Source: Lachnospiraceae bacterium | GTDB lineage: Bacteria > Bacillota > Clostridia > Lachnospirales > Lachnospiraceae | DNA: 33,262 nt | Direction: 5' to 3' | NCBI GenBank assembly: GCA_030531435.1 | Contig: JAUNNN010000025.1 | Location: forward strand, 1-33,262 | In this document: one piece after another, positions 8,398 to 17,302 of the stretch | How the letters are laid out: each line of letters begins with the position of its first letter | Position numbering within the stretch: the first letter of the stretch is position 1 | Made by a program: the position numbers and the translations under genes | The notes under the pieces: model-generated | Seen by the model: only the letters and a program-made list of their open reading frames with translations | The model's database searches: none | Told to the model about the DNA's origin: nothing

Positions 8398-10269
8398 ATG
8401 ATTTTAGATGAAATAAAAAATGCAAATGACATAAAGAATATAGATCCTGATAAGTATCCTGAGCTTGCTCAGGAAATCAGAGATTTTCTTGTGCAGAAAA
8501 TTTCCGAAAATGGTGGTCATCTTGGATCAAATCTTGGTGCTGTTGAATTAACAATGGCGCTTCATCTTTGCAGTGATTTACCAAAGGACAAAATTGTATG
8601 GGATGTTGGACATCAGTCATATACTCATAAGCTTTTAACTGGAAGAAGAGAAGGCTTTGATACGCTTAGAAAATTTGGCGGTATGGCAGGCTTCCCTAAA
8701 ACATGTGAAAGCGATTGCGATTCCTTTAATACAGGTCACAGCTCAACATCTATTTCTGCTGGTCTTGGACTTGTAAAAGCAAGAGATATTAGTGGGGATG
8801 ACTATACAGTTTTCTCTGTTATTGGAGATGGTTCAATGACTGGCGGTATGGCATATGAAGCTCTAAATAATGCTGCCACTCTTAAAACGAATTATGTAAT
8901 AGTACTTAACGATAATGAACAGTCTATTTCAAAAAATGTAGGTGGACTTTCAAATTATCTTAATTCAATAAGAACTGCTGATCCATATGTAGGATTTAAG
9001 ACAGGTCTTGAAAGTGCGCTTAATAAAGTTCCTGGTGGAGACAATGTTGTTAACTCGCTTAGAAAATATAAATCAAGTGTTAAGCAGATTTTTGTGCCAA
9101 AGGGAATGTTCTTTGAAGATATGGGAATTACATATCTTGGACCAGTTGATGGACACAATATTCCAGAAATGGTTAAGGCATTTAAGGAAGCAAAGAAAAT
9201 CAATAAATGTGTAATCGTCCATGTAATTACAAAGAAGGGTCGTGGATATGAAATAGCTGAACGTCACCCTGCAAGATTCCATGGAGCAGAGCCGTTTGAT
9301 GTTAATACAGGACTTCCACTTAAAAACAGAACTGTTGCTAACTACACTGATGTTTTCTCAACAGTAATGTTTAAGCTTGGAGAAAGAAATGAAAAGGTTG
9401 TGGCAATTACTGCAGCTATGGCCGATGGTACAGGATTAAAGAGATTTTCAATAAAATATCCAGACAGATTTTTTGATGTAGGTATAGCAGAGCAGCATGC
9501 TGTTACATTTGCGGCAGGACTTGCTGCTGGCGGACTACGACCTGTTGTAGCTGTTTACTCATCATTTTTACAGCGTGCGTATGACCAGATATTACACGAT
9601 GTATGTATTCAGAATTTGCCAGTTATTTTTGCAATAGATAGAGCTGGTCTAGTAGGTTCTGATGGAGAAACACATCAAGGAATATTTGATTTATCATATT
9701 TATCAACAATTCCAAACCTTACAGTTATGGCACCAAAGAATAAGTGGGAGCTATCAGACATGATGAAATTTGCTCTGACTCTTGATTCGCCTGTAGCAAT
9801 AAGATACCCAAGAGGTATTGCATACAGTGGGCTTAAAGACTATAGAGAAAAGATTTCTTATGGTAAGAGTGAAGTGATTTATGAGGAAGAAGATATTGCA
9901 CTCTTTGCTATTGGTTCTATGGTTAAGACAGCTGAAGAAGTCAGAACTATGCTTAAAGAAAAGGGATTTTCATGTTCTCTGATAAATGCAAGATTTGTAA
10001 AGCCAATAGATACTGATGCTATTGATATGATTTCAGAAGACCATAAGCTTATAGTTACACTTGAAGAAAATGTTTTATCAGGTGGCTATGGAGAGCATGT
10101 TACAGATTACGTTAATAGAAGAAATCTTGATGTTAGTGTTACTAATATTGGTCTTCCTGATGATTATATTGAGCATGGAAATGTTGATATGCTAAAAAAA
10201 GAGACAGGAATTGACGCTGAAACAATCGTTAATAGAATTATTTCAGATTATACTGGGAGTAAAAATTGA
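8398..10269 (+). CDS. dxs: 1-deoxy-D-xylulose-5-phosphate synthase
   Basis: DXS condenses pyruvate and glyceraldehyde 3-phosphate into DXP, the first step of the MEP isoprenoid pathway; DXP also feeds thiamine and pyridoxal synthesis. The 623 residues match family length. The thiamine diphosphate motif is GDGSMTGGMAYEAL followed by NNAATLKTNYVIVLNDN. The transketolase-type middle and C-terminal domains carry GIAEQHAVTFAAGLA and FAIDRAGLVGSDGETHQG. It follows xseB by 11 bases and its stop overlaps the tlyA start. No other MEP gene is present in the window. Confidence 0.98.
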   Translation: MILDEIKNANDIKNIDPDKYPELAQEIRDFLVQKISENGGHLGSNLGAVELTMALHLCSDLPKDKIVWDVGHQSYTHKLLTGRREGFDTLRKFGGMAGFPKTCESDCDSFNTGHSSTSISAGLGLVKARDISGDDYTVFSVIGDGSMTGGMAYEALNNAATLKTNYVIVLNDNEQSISKNVGGLSNYLNSIRTADPYVGFKTGLESALNKVPGGDNVVNSLRKYKSSVKQIFVPKGMFFEDMGITYLGPVDGHNIPEMVKAFKEAKKINKCVIVHVITKKGRGYEIAERHPARFHGAEPFDVNTGLPLKNRTVANYTDVFSTVMFKLGERNEKVVAITAAMADGTGLKRFSIKYPDRFFDVGIAEQHAVTFAAGLAAGGLRPVVAVYSSFLQRAYDQILHDVCIQNLPVIFAIDRAGLVGSDGETHQGIFDLSYLSTIPNLTVMAPKNKWELSDMMKFALTLDSPVAIRYPRGIAYSGLKDYREKISYGKSEVIYEEEDIALFAIGSMVKTAEEVRTMLKEKGFSCSLINARFVKPIDTDAIDMISEDHKLIVTLEENVLSGGYGEHVTDYVNRRNLDVSVTNIGLPDDYIEHGNVDMLKKETGIDAETIVNRIISDYTGSKN

Positions 10270-11060
10270 AGCAGCGACTTGATGTAATTTTAATAAATAA
10301 GGGTTATGCATCATCAAGAGAAAAGGCAAAAGCAATTATAATGTCTGGAAATGTTTTTGTTAAAGGAAACAGAGAAGACAAGGCTGGTGCTACATTCGAA
10401 GAAGATGGAATAGACCTTTTAGTAAAAAATAGTGAGCAGAAATATGTAAGCAGAGGTGGATTTAAGCTTGAAAAAGCAATGGAAAGCTTTGATATAAAGC
10501 TTAATGACACAAAATGTATGGATATAGGCGCATCAACAGGTGGATTTACAGACTGTATGCTTCAAAATGGAGCAACAAAAGTATATTCCATTGATGTTGG
10601 ACATGGTCAGCTTGACTGGAAACTCAGGAATGATGAGCGTGTCATATGCATGGAAAAGACAAACTTTAGATATGTTACTAAAGAACAGGTCCCTGAAGAA
10701 ATAGATTTTGCATCAGTAGATGTATCATTTATTTCTTTATCGAAAATCCTTCCTGTTGCATTTCCTCTTTTATCAGATAATGGTGAAATGGCATGCCTTA
10801 TAAAACCACAGTTTGAGGCAGGCAGGGAAAAGGTTGGAAAGAAGGGCGTTGTAAGAGACAAGTCTGTTCATATCGAAGTAATTGAGAATGTATTAGGATT
10901 TGCAAAAGAGACAGGTTTCTTTGTTAAGGGACTTACATATTCCCCAATTAAAGGACCTGAAGGAAATATAGAGTATTTAATGCATATTACTAAACAGCCA
11001 GATAATGCAGAAATTGATGTTGTAAAGATTGTGGAGGAGGCTCATCAGAGTCTAAAGTAA
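10266..11060 (+). CDS. tlyA: TlyA family rRNA 2'-O-methyltransferase
   Basis: TlyA-type enzymes methylate ribose 2'-OH groups of rRNA; some homologues are described as hemolysins. An S4 RNA-binding domain occupies about residues 1-60 (KQRLDVILINKGYASSREKA, KAIIMSGNVFVKG). The FtsJ-like SAM domain begins with CMDIGASTGGFTDCMLQNGA and continues with SIDVGHGQLDWKL, SVDVSFISLSKILP and IKPQFEAGREKVG. The likely start is a TTG at 10266 overlapping the dxs stop (TTGA), with GGGAG 5 bases upstream; it gives the N-terminus expected of the family. The 264-residue length fits. The stop overlaps the nadK ATG by one base. Confidence 0.95.
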   Translation: MKQRLDVILINKGYASSREKAKAIIMSGNVFVKGNREDKAGATFEEDGIDLLVKNSEQKYVSRGGFKLEKAMESFDIKLNDTKCMDIGASTGGFTDCMLQNGATKVYSIDVGHGQLDWKLRNDERVICMEKTNFRYVTKEQVPEEIDFASVDVSFISLSKILPVAFPLLSDNGEMACLIKPQFEAGREKVGKKGVVRDKSVHIEVIENVLGFAKETGFFVKGLTYSPIKGPEGNIEYLMHITKQPDNAEIDVVKIVEEAHQSLK

Positions 11061-11923
11061 TGAACAAGTTTTTTATTCTTGCAAACAATGAAAAAGATCC
11101 AGAACTCGAAAAAACAAAGGCTATTGCTCAGTTTTTAGAGCTTCGTGGAAAAAAGTGTAACTACCTTGCTATAGAGCGCATTTGTGAAGATGAAGGCTAT
11201 AACAGAAAAGTTGCTAAAAAAATAGACGATGATACAGATCTTGTATTAGTTCTTGGAGGAGATGGCACTCTTATTCAGGTAGCTGGAATTTTATCAAATA
11301 AAGACATCCCTCTTCTTGGAATTAATATGGGCAATCTTGGATTCCTTGCAGAAGTAGAAAAAGAAAATATATTTGAAGCACTTGATAAGCTTCTAAACGA
11401 TGAATACGAGATAGAAGAGAGAATGATGCTTGCTGGAGAAGTAACTCTTTCTGGCATGAAGATGAATCATAACCACGCATTAAACGACATTATAATTTCA
11501 AGAAATGGTGCAATAAAGGTAGCAAGCTTCAATATTTATGTAAACCAAAAGCTGCTATATTCTGTAGATGCTGATGGAATAGTTATTTCCACACCAACGG
11601 GCTCTACTGCATATAATCTATCTGCAGGTGGACCAATTGTAGCACCTTATGCAGAGTGTATTATTATTACACCAATTTGTGCTCATTCAATAAATTTAAG
11701 ACCTATTATTTTGTCAAAGGATGATGAAGTAAAGGTTGAACTTTGCATGAATGAGAGAAACTCAAATTCAAGCGTGGCGGTATCATTTGACGGTGGTGCA
11801 GCATGCCCTCTTAATAATGGTGACAGTGTTGATGTTAAGAGATCTTATTCAAAAACAAGAATAGTTAAATTAAGCAAAGCAAACTTCTTTGATGTATTAT
11901 CTAGGAAAATGGCTGAAAAATAA
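11060..11923 (+). CDS. nadK: NAD kinase
   Basis: NadK phosphorylates NAD to NADP using ATP or polyphosphate. The 287-residue protein has the diagnostic GGDGT at 66-70 (LVLVLGGDGTLIQ), the INMGNLGFLAEVE segment, ALNDIIISR, and the second-domain motif DGIVISTPTGSTAYNLSAGG. It sits between tlyA and argR, the usual clostridial order. The start overlaps the tlyA stop by one base. Confidence 0.97.
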   Translation: MNKFFILANNEKDPELEKTKAIAQFLELRGKKCNYLAIERICEDEGYNRKVAKKIDDDTDLVLVLGGDGTLIQVAGILSNKDIPLLGINMGNLGFLAEVEKENIFEALDKLLNDEYEIEERMMLAGEVTLSGMKMNHNHALNDIIISRNGAIKVASFNIYVNQKLLYSVDADGIVISTPTGSTAYNLSAGGPIVAPYAECIIITPICAHSINLRPIILSKDDEVKVELCMNERNSNSSVAVSFDGGAACPLNNGDSVDVKRSYSKTRIVKLSKANFFDVLSRKMAEK

Positions 11924-11925
11924 AA

Positions 11926-12390
11926 ATGAAAAATAAGAGACACGAAGAAATACTTAAAATTATAAATGAGAAGAACGTAGAAACTCAGGAAGAACTGTGC
12001 CTTTTACTAAGAAGGGCTGGATATGATATTACCCAGGCTACAGTCTCAAGAGATATTAAGCAACTTAATCTTATTAAGACAAAAAGTGGTCAGTCTGGAA
12101 AGCAGAAATATATTCAGGAAAAGGTTCAAAAAACAGAGCTTAGTGACAAGCTCGTAAGAGTGCTTCAGGATAGCATAGTTTCTATGGAGGATGCACAAAA
12201 TATTCTTGTGATTAAAACGGTTTCTGGCATGGCTATGGCTGCGGCGGCTGCAATTGATTCTCTTAATATAAAAGAGATTGTTGGAAGTATAGCTGGCGAT
12301 GACACAATAATGTGTGTTGTAAAAGATGTTAAGCAGATGAAATTTGTAATGGATACTATTGGAGGAATATGTTACAAAGCATACACGTAA
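11926..12390 (+). CDS. argR: Arginine repressor ArgR/AhrC
   Basis: ArgR is a hexameric arginine-sensing repressor of arginine biosynthesis and activator of catabolism. The N-terminal winged helix (about 1-65) contains the recognition segment ITQATVSRDIKQLNL with the conserved SR pair. The C-terminal oligomerisation and arginine-binding domain carries VKTVSGMA-type packing (VIKTVSGMAMAAAAAID) and GSIAGDDTIMCV, whose GDD residues contact arginine. The 154-residue length is standard. It starts 2 bases after the nadK stop and its last 22 bases overlap recN. No arginine genes are nearby, so it acts in trans. Confidence 0.96.
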   Translation: MKNKRHEEILKIINEKNVETQEELCLLLRRAGYDITQATVSRDIKQLNLIKTKSGQSGKQKYIQEKVQKTELSDKLVRVLQDSIVSMEDAQNILVIKTVSGMAMAAAAAIDSLNIKEIVGSIAGDDTIMCVVKDVKQMKFVMDTIGGICYKAYT

Positions 12391-14048
12391 AAAACTTCGC
12401 ATTAATTGATGAAGTTGAAATAGATTTAACAAAGGGACTTAATGCTATCACAGGTGAAACTGGTGCAGGTAAGTCCATTATTATTGATGCAGTAAATTTT
12501 GCTCTAGGAAAACGTATGCCAAAGGACGTTGTCAGAGATGATGCTGATTACGCTTTATCAGAGCTTGTTTTTACTGTTGAAAGTGATGCTGTTAGAAATA
12601 AGCTAAATGAGCTTGATATTGAAAACGAAGATGATCTTATCATATTAAGCAGAAAAATAGTTAATGGCAGAAATACATGCAAAATTAATGGAGAGAGTGT
12701 TACTACTGGTACATTAAAGCAGCTTTCATCACTTCTCATAGATATTCATGGACAGCATGAACATCAGTCACTTCTTAATAAATCAGCTCATATGGAGCTT
12801 TTAGACAGTTGCCTTGATGATGATGGCAAAACACTTTTATTAGATATTTCTGAAAAATATAAAGAATATTCAAAGCTTCAGACAGAACTTAGAGATGCCC
12901 TTAATCTTGATGCAGGAAGAGAGAGGGATATGGAGTTTGCTGCATTTGAAATAAAGGAAATAAAAGATGCAAAGCTTATTCCAGGTGAAGATGAAGAACT
13001 TGAAAACTTATACAGCAAAATGAGTAATGCAAAGAAAATTGCAGAATCAGTTACTCAGGCTCATAGAATGACAGGGTATGATGGAGAAGGTGCCGGAAGT
13101 ACCATCGGAAGAGCAGTTTCTCTTTTAAAGAATGCATCTTCATATGATTCAAATGTTAATGACATGCTTTCTATGCTTACAGATATAGACAGTATTCTTA
13201 ATGAGTTTAATAAGAGCATTGCCGATTATGAAGAGTCTCTTAGCTTTTCAGAAGAGGAATTTTCTGAATGTGAGTCAAGACTTAATCTGATTAATGGATT
13301 AAAGAGTAAGTATGGAAATACAATAGAGGAAATTCTTTCTTATCTTGAAAAAAGAGAAGCAGATTTACTAAAATACGAGGATTATGATTCATATATTTCA
13401 AAGCTTAAAAAGACTATTTCTGAAAGTAAAAACGAAATGCTTAATATGTGTATGAATCTTTCAAATAAGCGTATTAATACAGCTAAGAAATTATCAGCTG
13501 ATATAAAGGACGCACTTATGTATCTTAATTTCCTTGATGCGAATTTTGAAATAAGTGTTTTATCAGATGAAGATAATATTTCAGGAAAAGGTTTTGATAG
13601 TGTTGAAATGCTTATTTCTACTAATCCTGGTGAAAGGCTTAAGCCTCTTCAGGATGTGGCATCAGGCGGTGAAGTTTCCCGTATAATGCTTGCAATTAAG
13701 AGTGTTTTAGCAGATAGAGATAACATCGATACACTTATTTTTGATGAAATAGATACAGGTATCAGTGGCAGAACTGCTCAGAAGGTTTCTGAAAAAATTT
13801 CTATTATTTCAAAGGAACATCAGGTGCTACTTGTTACACATTTACCACAGATTGCTGCAATGGCAGATACACATTTTGAAATCAGCAAGGCTGCAACAGA
13901 CGGAAGAACTGTTACAAGTGTAAAAGAACTTACAGAAGATGAGCAGGTTAACGAGCTTGCAAGAATGCTTTCTGGTGCAGAAATAACTGATAGTGTGATG
14001 CAATCAGCAAGAGAGATGAAGCAGCTTGCAAATGAAATAAAAAGTTGA
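12369..14048 (+). CDS. recN: DNA repair protein RecN
   Basis: RecN is an SMC-like ATPase recruited to double-strand breaks. The 559-residue protein has Walker A GETGAGKS at 29-36, the adjacent N-terminal head residues (SIHVKNFALIDEVEIDL), a Q-loop region DIHGQHEHQSLL, a coiled-coil middle (about 150-350), the ABC signature VASGGEVSRIMLAIKSVLA, Walker B TLIFDEIDTGISG and an H-loop VTHLPQIAAMAD. GGAGGA lies directly before the ATG and inside the argR coding sequence, which argues for the 22-base overlap. It closes the operon. spoIVB and spo0A, which follow in spore-forming relatives, are absent. Confidence 0.97.
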   Translation: MLQSIHVKNFALIDEVEIDLTKGLNAITGETGAGKSIIIDAVNFALGKRMPKDVVRDDADYALSELVFTVESDAVRNKLNELDIENEDDLIILSRKIVNGRNTCKINGESVTTGTLKQLSSLLIDIHGQHEHQSLLNKSAHMELLDSCLDDDGKTLLLDISEKYKEYSKLQTELRDALNLDAGRERDMEFAAFEIKEIKDAKLIPGEDEELENLYSKMSNAKKIAESVTQAHRMTGYDGEGAGSTIGRAVSLLKNASSYDSNVNDMLSMLTDIDSILNEFNKSIADYEESLSFSEEEFSECESRLNLINGLKSKYGNTIEEILSYLEKREADLLKYEDYDSYISKLKKTISESKNEMLNMCMNLSNKRINTAKKLSADIKDALMYLNFLDANFEISVLSDEDNISGKGFDSVEMLISTNPGERLKPLQDVASGGEVSRIMLAIKSVLADRDNIDTLIFDEIDTGISGRTAQKVSEKISIISKEHQVLLVTHLPQIAAMADTHFEISKAATDGRTVTSVKELTEDEQVNELARMLSGAEITDSVMQSAREMKQLANEIKS

Positions 14049-14073
14049 CTGAAAATTTCATCAAAGATATAAT
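14045..14073 (+). promoter_or_regulatory. Promoter of the 5'-nucleotidase gene
   Basis: TTGACT (14045-14050), 17 bases, then a perfect TATAAT (14068-14073). The -35 overlaps the recN stop codon. The expected start near 14080 is only about 3 bases before the ATG at 14083. Confidence 0.7.
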
Positions 14074-14082
14074 AGATTAGTT

Positions 14083-16020
14083 ATGAAAAAAAGTTTAAAG
14101 TGGATAATTGCGGTATTTTCGGCACTTATCGTTACAATTACATTTAGTCAGAACATATATGCAGCAGGCGAAAAGTCTGTTGATATTGTATTTTCACACG
14201 ATCTTCATTCTTATGTAGAAGATTATGAGAAAAGTGTTGGTGGTAATCAGATTAACATTGGCGGTTTTGCAAGATTAAAAACTTTTATTGATGAGAAGCG
14301 TCGAGAGAATCCAGATGTATTAGTAGTTGATGGCGGTGATATCGTAATGGGTACACTTCCACAGGTATTAGTTGACACAGAAGCCTTTGAATTAAAGATG
14401 CTTGCAAGCTTTGGGTACGATGCAATCACAATAGGTAATCATGAATTTGATTATGGAGCAAAGGCTCTTTCTGATATGTATTCAGTAGCCGGAAGAGACA
14501 AGGCAAGAAGACCAGCCCTTGTTATTTGTAACATTGATCTTAATCAGAACGATGAGTATACAAATACTTTAAAAGAAGGCCTGACGGCATATGGCTATTC
14601 TGACTATACAATAGTTGAAAAGGGTGGCGTAAAAATCGCTATTTTAGGGGTGCTTGGATATGATGCAATTAAATGTGCACCAACATGCAAGCTAACTTTT
14701 ATTGACCCAGTTGAAGCAGTAAAGAGCACAGTTGAAAAGATTAAGGCTAATGAAGATGTTGATATGATTATGTGCCTTTCACATAGTGGAACTGGTTTTG
14801 AACTTGGAAAGACAGAAGATGAGCTTTTAGCAAAGGCAGTTCCAGATCTTGATGTAATAATAAGCGCACATAGCCATACAGTGCTTAATGAACAGGTAAC
14901 TGTAGGGGATACAGTGATTGCAAGCTGTGGTTCATATGGTATGTATACCGGTGAAATGAAGCTTACTCAGAATGAATCTGGAAGATGGAATCTAGATAAT
15001 TATAATTTAAGGCTTATGGATGATTCTGTAGCAAAAGATGAAGATGTACTTGCTGCAATTGAAGACATAAATGCTGCTATAGATGAAATATATCTTTCAA
15101 AATTTGATTTAAAGGCTGAAGACGTTATTGCATATAATGATGGAATAGCATTTGAATCTGTAGATGACTGCTATGATATTCATACAGAGGCAAAGCTTGG
15201 AAATTTATTATCTGATGCATATAGATATAGCGCAAATAAAACTCCAACAGGACAGAATACTAGATTTGATGTAGCTGTTACACCAGCAGGAACAATCAGA
15301 GGCTCATTCCCTGTTGGAAATATTACTACAGCAAAAGCATTTGAAGCATTATCACTTGGTATAGGACAGGATGGCGTTATTGGGTATCCTCTTGTATCAC
15401 TGTTCTTGACAGGAAGTGAACTTAAGACAATGTGTGAGGTCGATGCATCAATATCAGACCTTATGAGATCTGCAAGATTATATACAAGTGGAATTTGCTT
15501 TGAATATAACCCTCACAGAATGCTTTTAAGTAAAGTGAGCGATGCTTGGATTTCATCTCCACTTCTTGAGGAATCAAGAAGTGAACTTGATAATGAAAAG
15601 CTATACAGAGTTGTTACTGACTATTATTCAATGAGCATGCTTTCTGCAGTTACAGAAATGTCCAAGGGACTTTTATCTATTGTTCCAAAGGATGAGAATG
15701 GTAATGCTATTGAAGATTTTAATAGTGCAATTATTTATGATGAAAATGGTAATGAGCTAAAGGCATGGATAGCTGTTGCTGATTATTTTAAATCATTTTC
15801 TCAGGGTAGTAATGGAATAAGCACAATCCCTTCATACTATGATTCATATCATTCAAGAAAGGTTGTCGACAGTTCATTTAACCCAGTGAAATTATTTAAG
15901 AATTCAAGTAAATTCTTTTACATTTTTATGGTGATAATAATCACTCTGATTCTTCTTATCGTTTTAATTGTCAGAGCTATTATTAAAAATAAACACCGTA
16001 AAAAGATTTTGATAGGATGA
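14083..16020 (+). CDS. Membrane-anchored 5'-nucleotidase / cyclic phosphodiesterase family protein
   Basis: This 645-residue protein belongs to the UshA/CpdB metallophosphatase family, which releases phosphate from extracellular nucleotides. A signal peptide spans about 1-27 (cleavage near IYA/AGE). Metal ligands are visible: Asp40 and His42 in SHDLHS, Asp86 in VVDGGDIVMG, Asn119-His120 in IGNHEFD, then CLSHSG and SAHSHT. The C-terminal 5'-nucleotidase domain includes EAKLGNLLSDAYRYSAN, TPAGTIRGSFPVGN and substrate-facing GIGQDGVIGYPL. A final helix (about 610-633) followed by KNKHRKK anchors it with the enzyme outside. No Shine-Dalgarno precedes the ATG; the promoter suggests a nearly leaderless transcript. 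The stop overlaps the next gene in ATGA. Exact substrate unknown. Confidence 0.9.
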   Translation: MKKSLKWIIAVFSALIVTITFSQNIYAAGEKSVDIVFSHDLHSYVEDYEKSVGGNQINIGGFARLKTFIDEKRRENPDVLVVDGGDIVMGTLPQVLVDTEAFELKMLASFGYDAITIGNHEFDYGAKALSDMYSVAGRDKARRPALVICNIDLNQNDEYTNTLKEGLTAYGYSDYTIVEKGGVKIAILGVLGYDAIKCAPTCKLTFIDPVEAVKSTVEKIKANEDVDMIMCLSHSGTGFELGKTEDELLAKAVPDLDVIISAHSHTVLNEQVTVGDTVIASCGSYGMYTGEMKLTQNESGRWNLDNYNLRLMDDSVAKDEDVLAAIEDINAAIDEIYLSKFDLKAEDVIAYNDGIAFESVDDCYDIHTEAKLGNLLSDAYRYSANKTPTGQNTRFDVAVTPAGTIRGSFPVGNITTAKAFEALSLGIGQDGVIGYPLVSLFLTGSELKTMCEVDASISDLMRSARLYTSGICFEYNPHRMLLSKVSDAWISSPLLEESRSELDNEKLYRVVTDYYSMSMLSAVTEMSKGLLSIVPKDENGNAIEDFNSAIIYDENGNELKAWIAVADYFKSFSQGSNGISTIPSYYDSYHSRKVVDSSFNPVKLFKNSSKFFYIFMVIIITLILLIVLIVRAIIKNKHRKKILIG

Positions 16021-17243
16021 AGCAGAAGAAACGATTAACAAGTTGGCAAAAGAGAAAGAAGCGCCGTGTAAAAATGTTACTACGCACGACGCTATTTTGC
16101 GTGGTTGCTTTTATTGCAATCATGTTTGTTAAGTCACTTCTTTTTTATGAAAGAGTAGATATATCTGATTACTGTACTCTTCAGTATGGCGGATATAATC
16201 ACAAGGGTAGTGTTAAAGTAGATGTTGATTATGACAAAGTATCAGAACTGATGAGAACTCTTAGAGAAGATTATGATAAGAGATTCATTCATGTATATCC
16301 ATGTGCTTCAGAGGACTATAATAATTTCTATAATTCTATTTCAGTAAATGCTACAGTACCTAATAATTTAAGTAATGGTAGTACATTTGCATACACAGTG
16401 TCATACGATAAAGATCTCGCTAAAAAGATGCGACTTGGTATCAAGTCAGACACTAAAGTTGTTACAGTATCAGGACTTGTTACTGCGGCAGTTGTAACTT
16501 TGGATGATTTGTTCAAGGATTTAGCAGTCACATTTGAAGGAGCATCTCCACAGGCTACAGTTACAATTGAAAACAATAGTAAAAATCCATATGTTCAGAA
16601 CATGGTATTTTCTATTATTGAACCTCAGGAATATTATTCATTAGGAGATACTATTAAGGTTAGAGCGTATTTTAGTGAAGAAGAATGCCTTGATAAACAT
16701 TTTGCAGTAGAAAAACCATCTGAAGAATGTATAAAAGAATACACTGTAGAAAATCTGCCTTCATATATTCAGACAGCAGATGAGCTTCCACAGGAAATTG
16801 TTATGGAAGCAGTAAAGGCCGCTGCAGGAGCATTTACTAAAGACTCAGCCCTTGAATTTGGATTAAGAGTATGGTCTGAAGCAAATATGATGTATTCTAT
16901 TGATCCTAGAACAAAGAAATATACATTTGACTGGGCTTCATATGGACCTCTTTCCGCATACTTTAAAGTTCCAGATATCGAAATTGCAGGAAAAAATGGT
17001 AACAGTTTTAATGATATTGATGTCGTATATAACTTTGTAATGACACAGTCTGATGGCAAAACATGTGATGGTGAAGCAGTTGTCAGATTTACAAATATAT
17101 CAAAACAGGCTGACGGAACATATGATTATGACTTTAGTAATCCAAAGATTCATTCAGCATCTCACTATGATTCTAGAATCAAAAAGAACGTTGTAAAAAA
17201 TTACGAAAATAATTATTCGATAGAGAAATTGACAATCAAATGA
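16017..17243 (+). CDS. Single-pass membrane protein with duplicated extracytoplasmic domain
   Basis: I do not assign a function. A very basic N-terminus (1-19, KRLTSWQKRKKRRVK) precedes one transmembrane helix at about 20-42, giving an N-in topology with ~365 residues outside. Two units appear related: about 47-154 (YCTLQYGGYNHKGSVKVDVD ... GSTFAYTVSYD ... VVTVSGLV) and about 161-248 (LAVTFEGASPQATVTIENNS ... GDTIKVRAYFS ... EYTVENLP). Both read as strand-rich sandwich modules of a type I recall from clostridial surface proteins. The last ~145 residues form a separate domain. The ATG overlaps the nucleotidase stop (ATGA), so the two are translationally coupled and may work together at the membrane. 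Confidence 0.8.
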   Translation: MKQKKRLTSWQKRKKRRVKMLLRTTLFCVVAFIAIMFVKSLLFYERVDISDYCTLQYGGYNHKGSVKVDVDYDKVSELMRTLREDYDKRFIHVYPCASEDYNNFYNSISVNATVPNNLSNGSTFAYTVSYDKDLAKKMRLGIKSDTKVVTVSGLVTAAVVTLDDLFKDLAVTFEGASPQATVTIENNSKNPYVQNMVFSIIEPQEYYSLGDTIKVRAYFSEEECLDKHFAVEKPSEECIKEYTVENLPSYIQTADELPQEIVMEAVKAAAGAFTKDSALEFGLRVWSEANMMYSIDPRTKKYTFDWASYGPLSAYFKVPDIEIAGKNGNSFNDIDVVYNFVMTQSDGKTCDGEAVVRFTNISKQADGTYDYDFSNPKIHSASHYDSRIKKNVVKNYENNYSIEKLTIK

Positions 17244-17258
17244 GTCTCTTATTATAAT
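17229..17258 (+). promoter_or_regulatory. Consensus promoter of glgA
   Basis: Perfect TTGACA (17229-17234) and perfect TATAAT (17253-17258) with an 18-base spacer. The -35 lies in the last codons of the preceding gene. The start near 17265 gives a ~38-base leader with GGAGGT at 17292-17297. Confidence 0.8.
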
Positions 17259-17302
17259 TGATTCATAGATATGTCTAATAGCTAAACTAATGGAGGTAAT
17301 TC

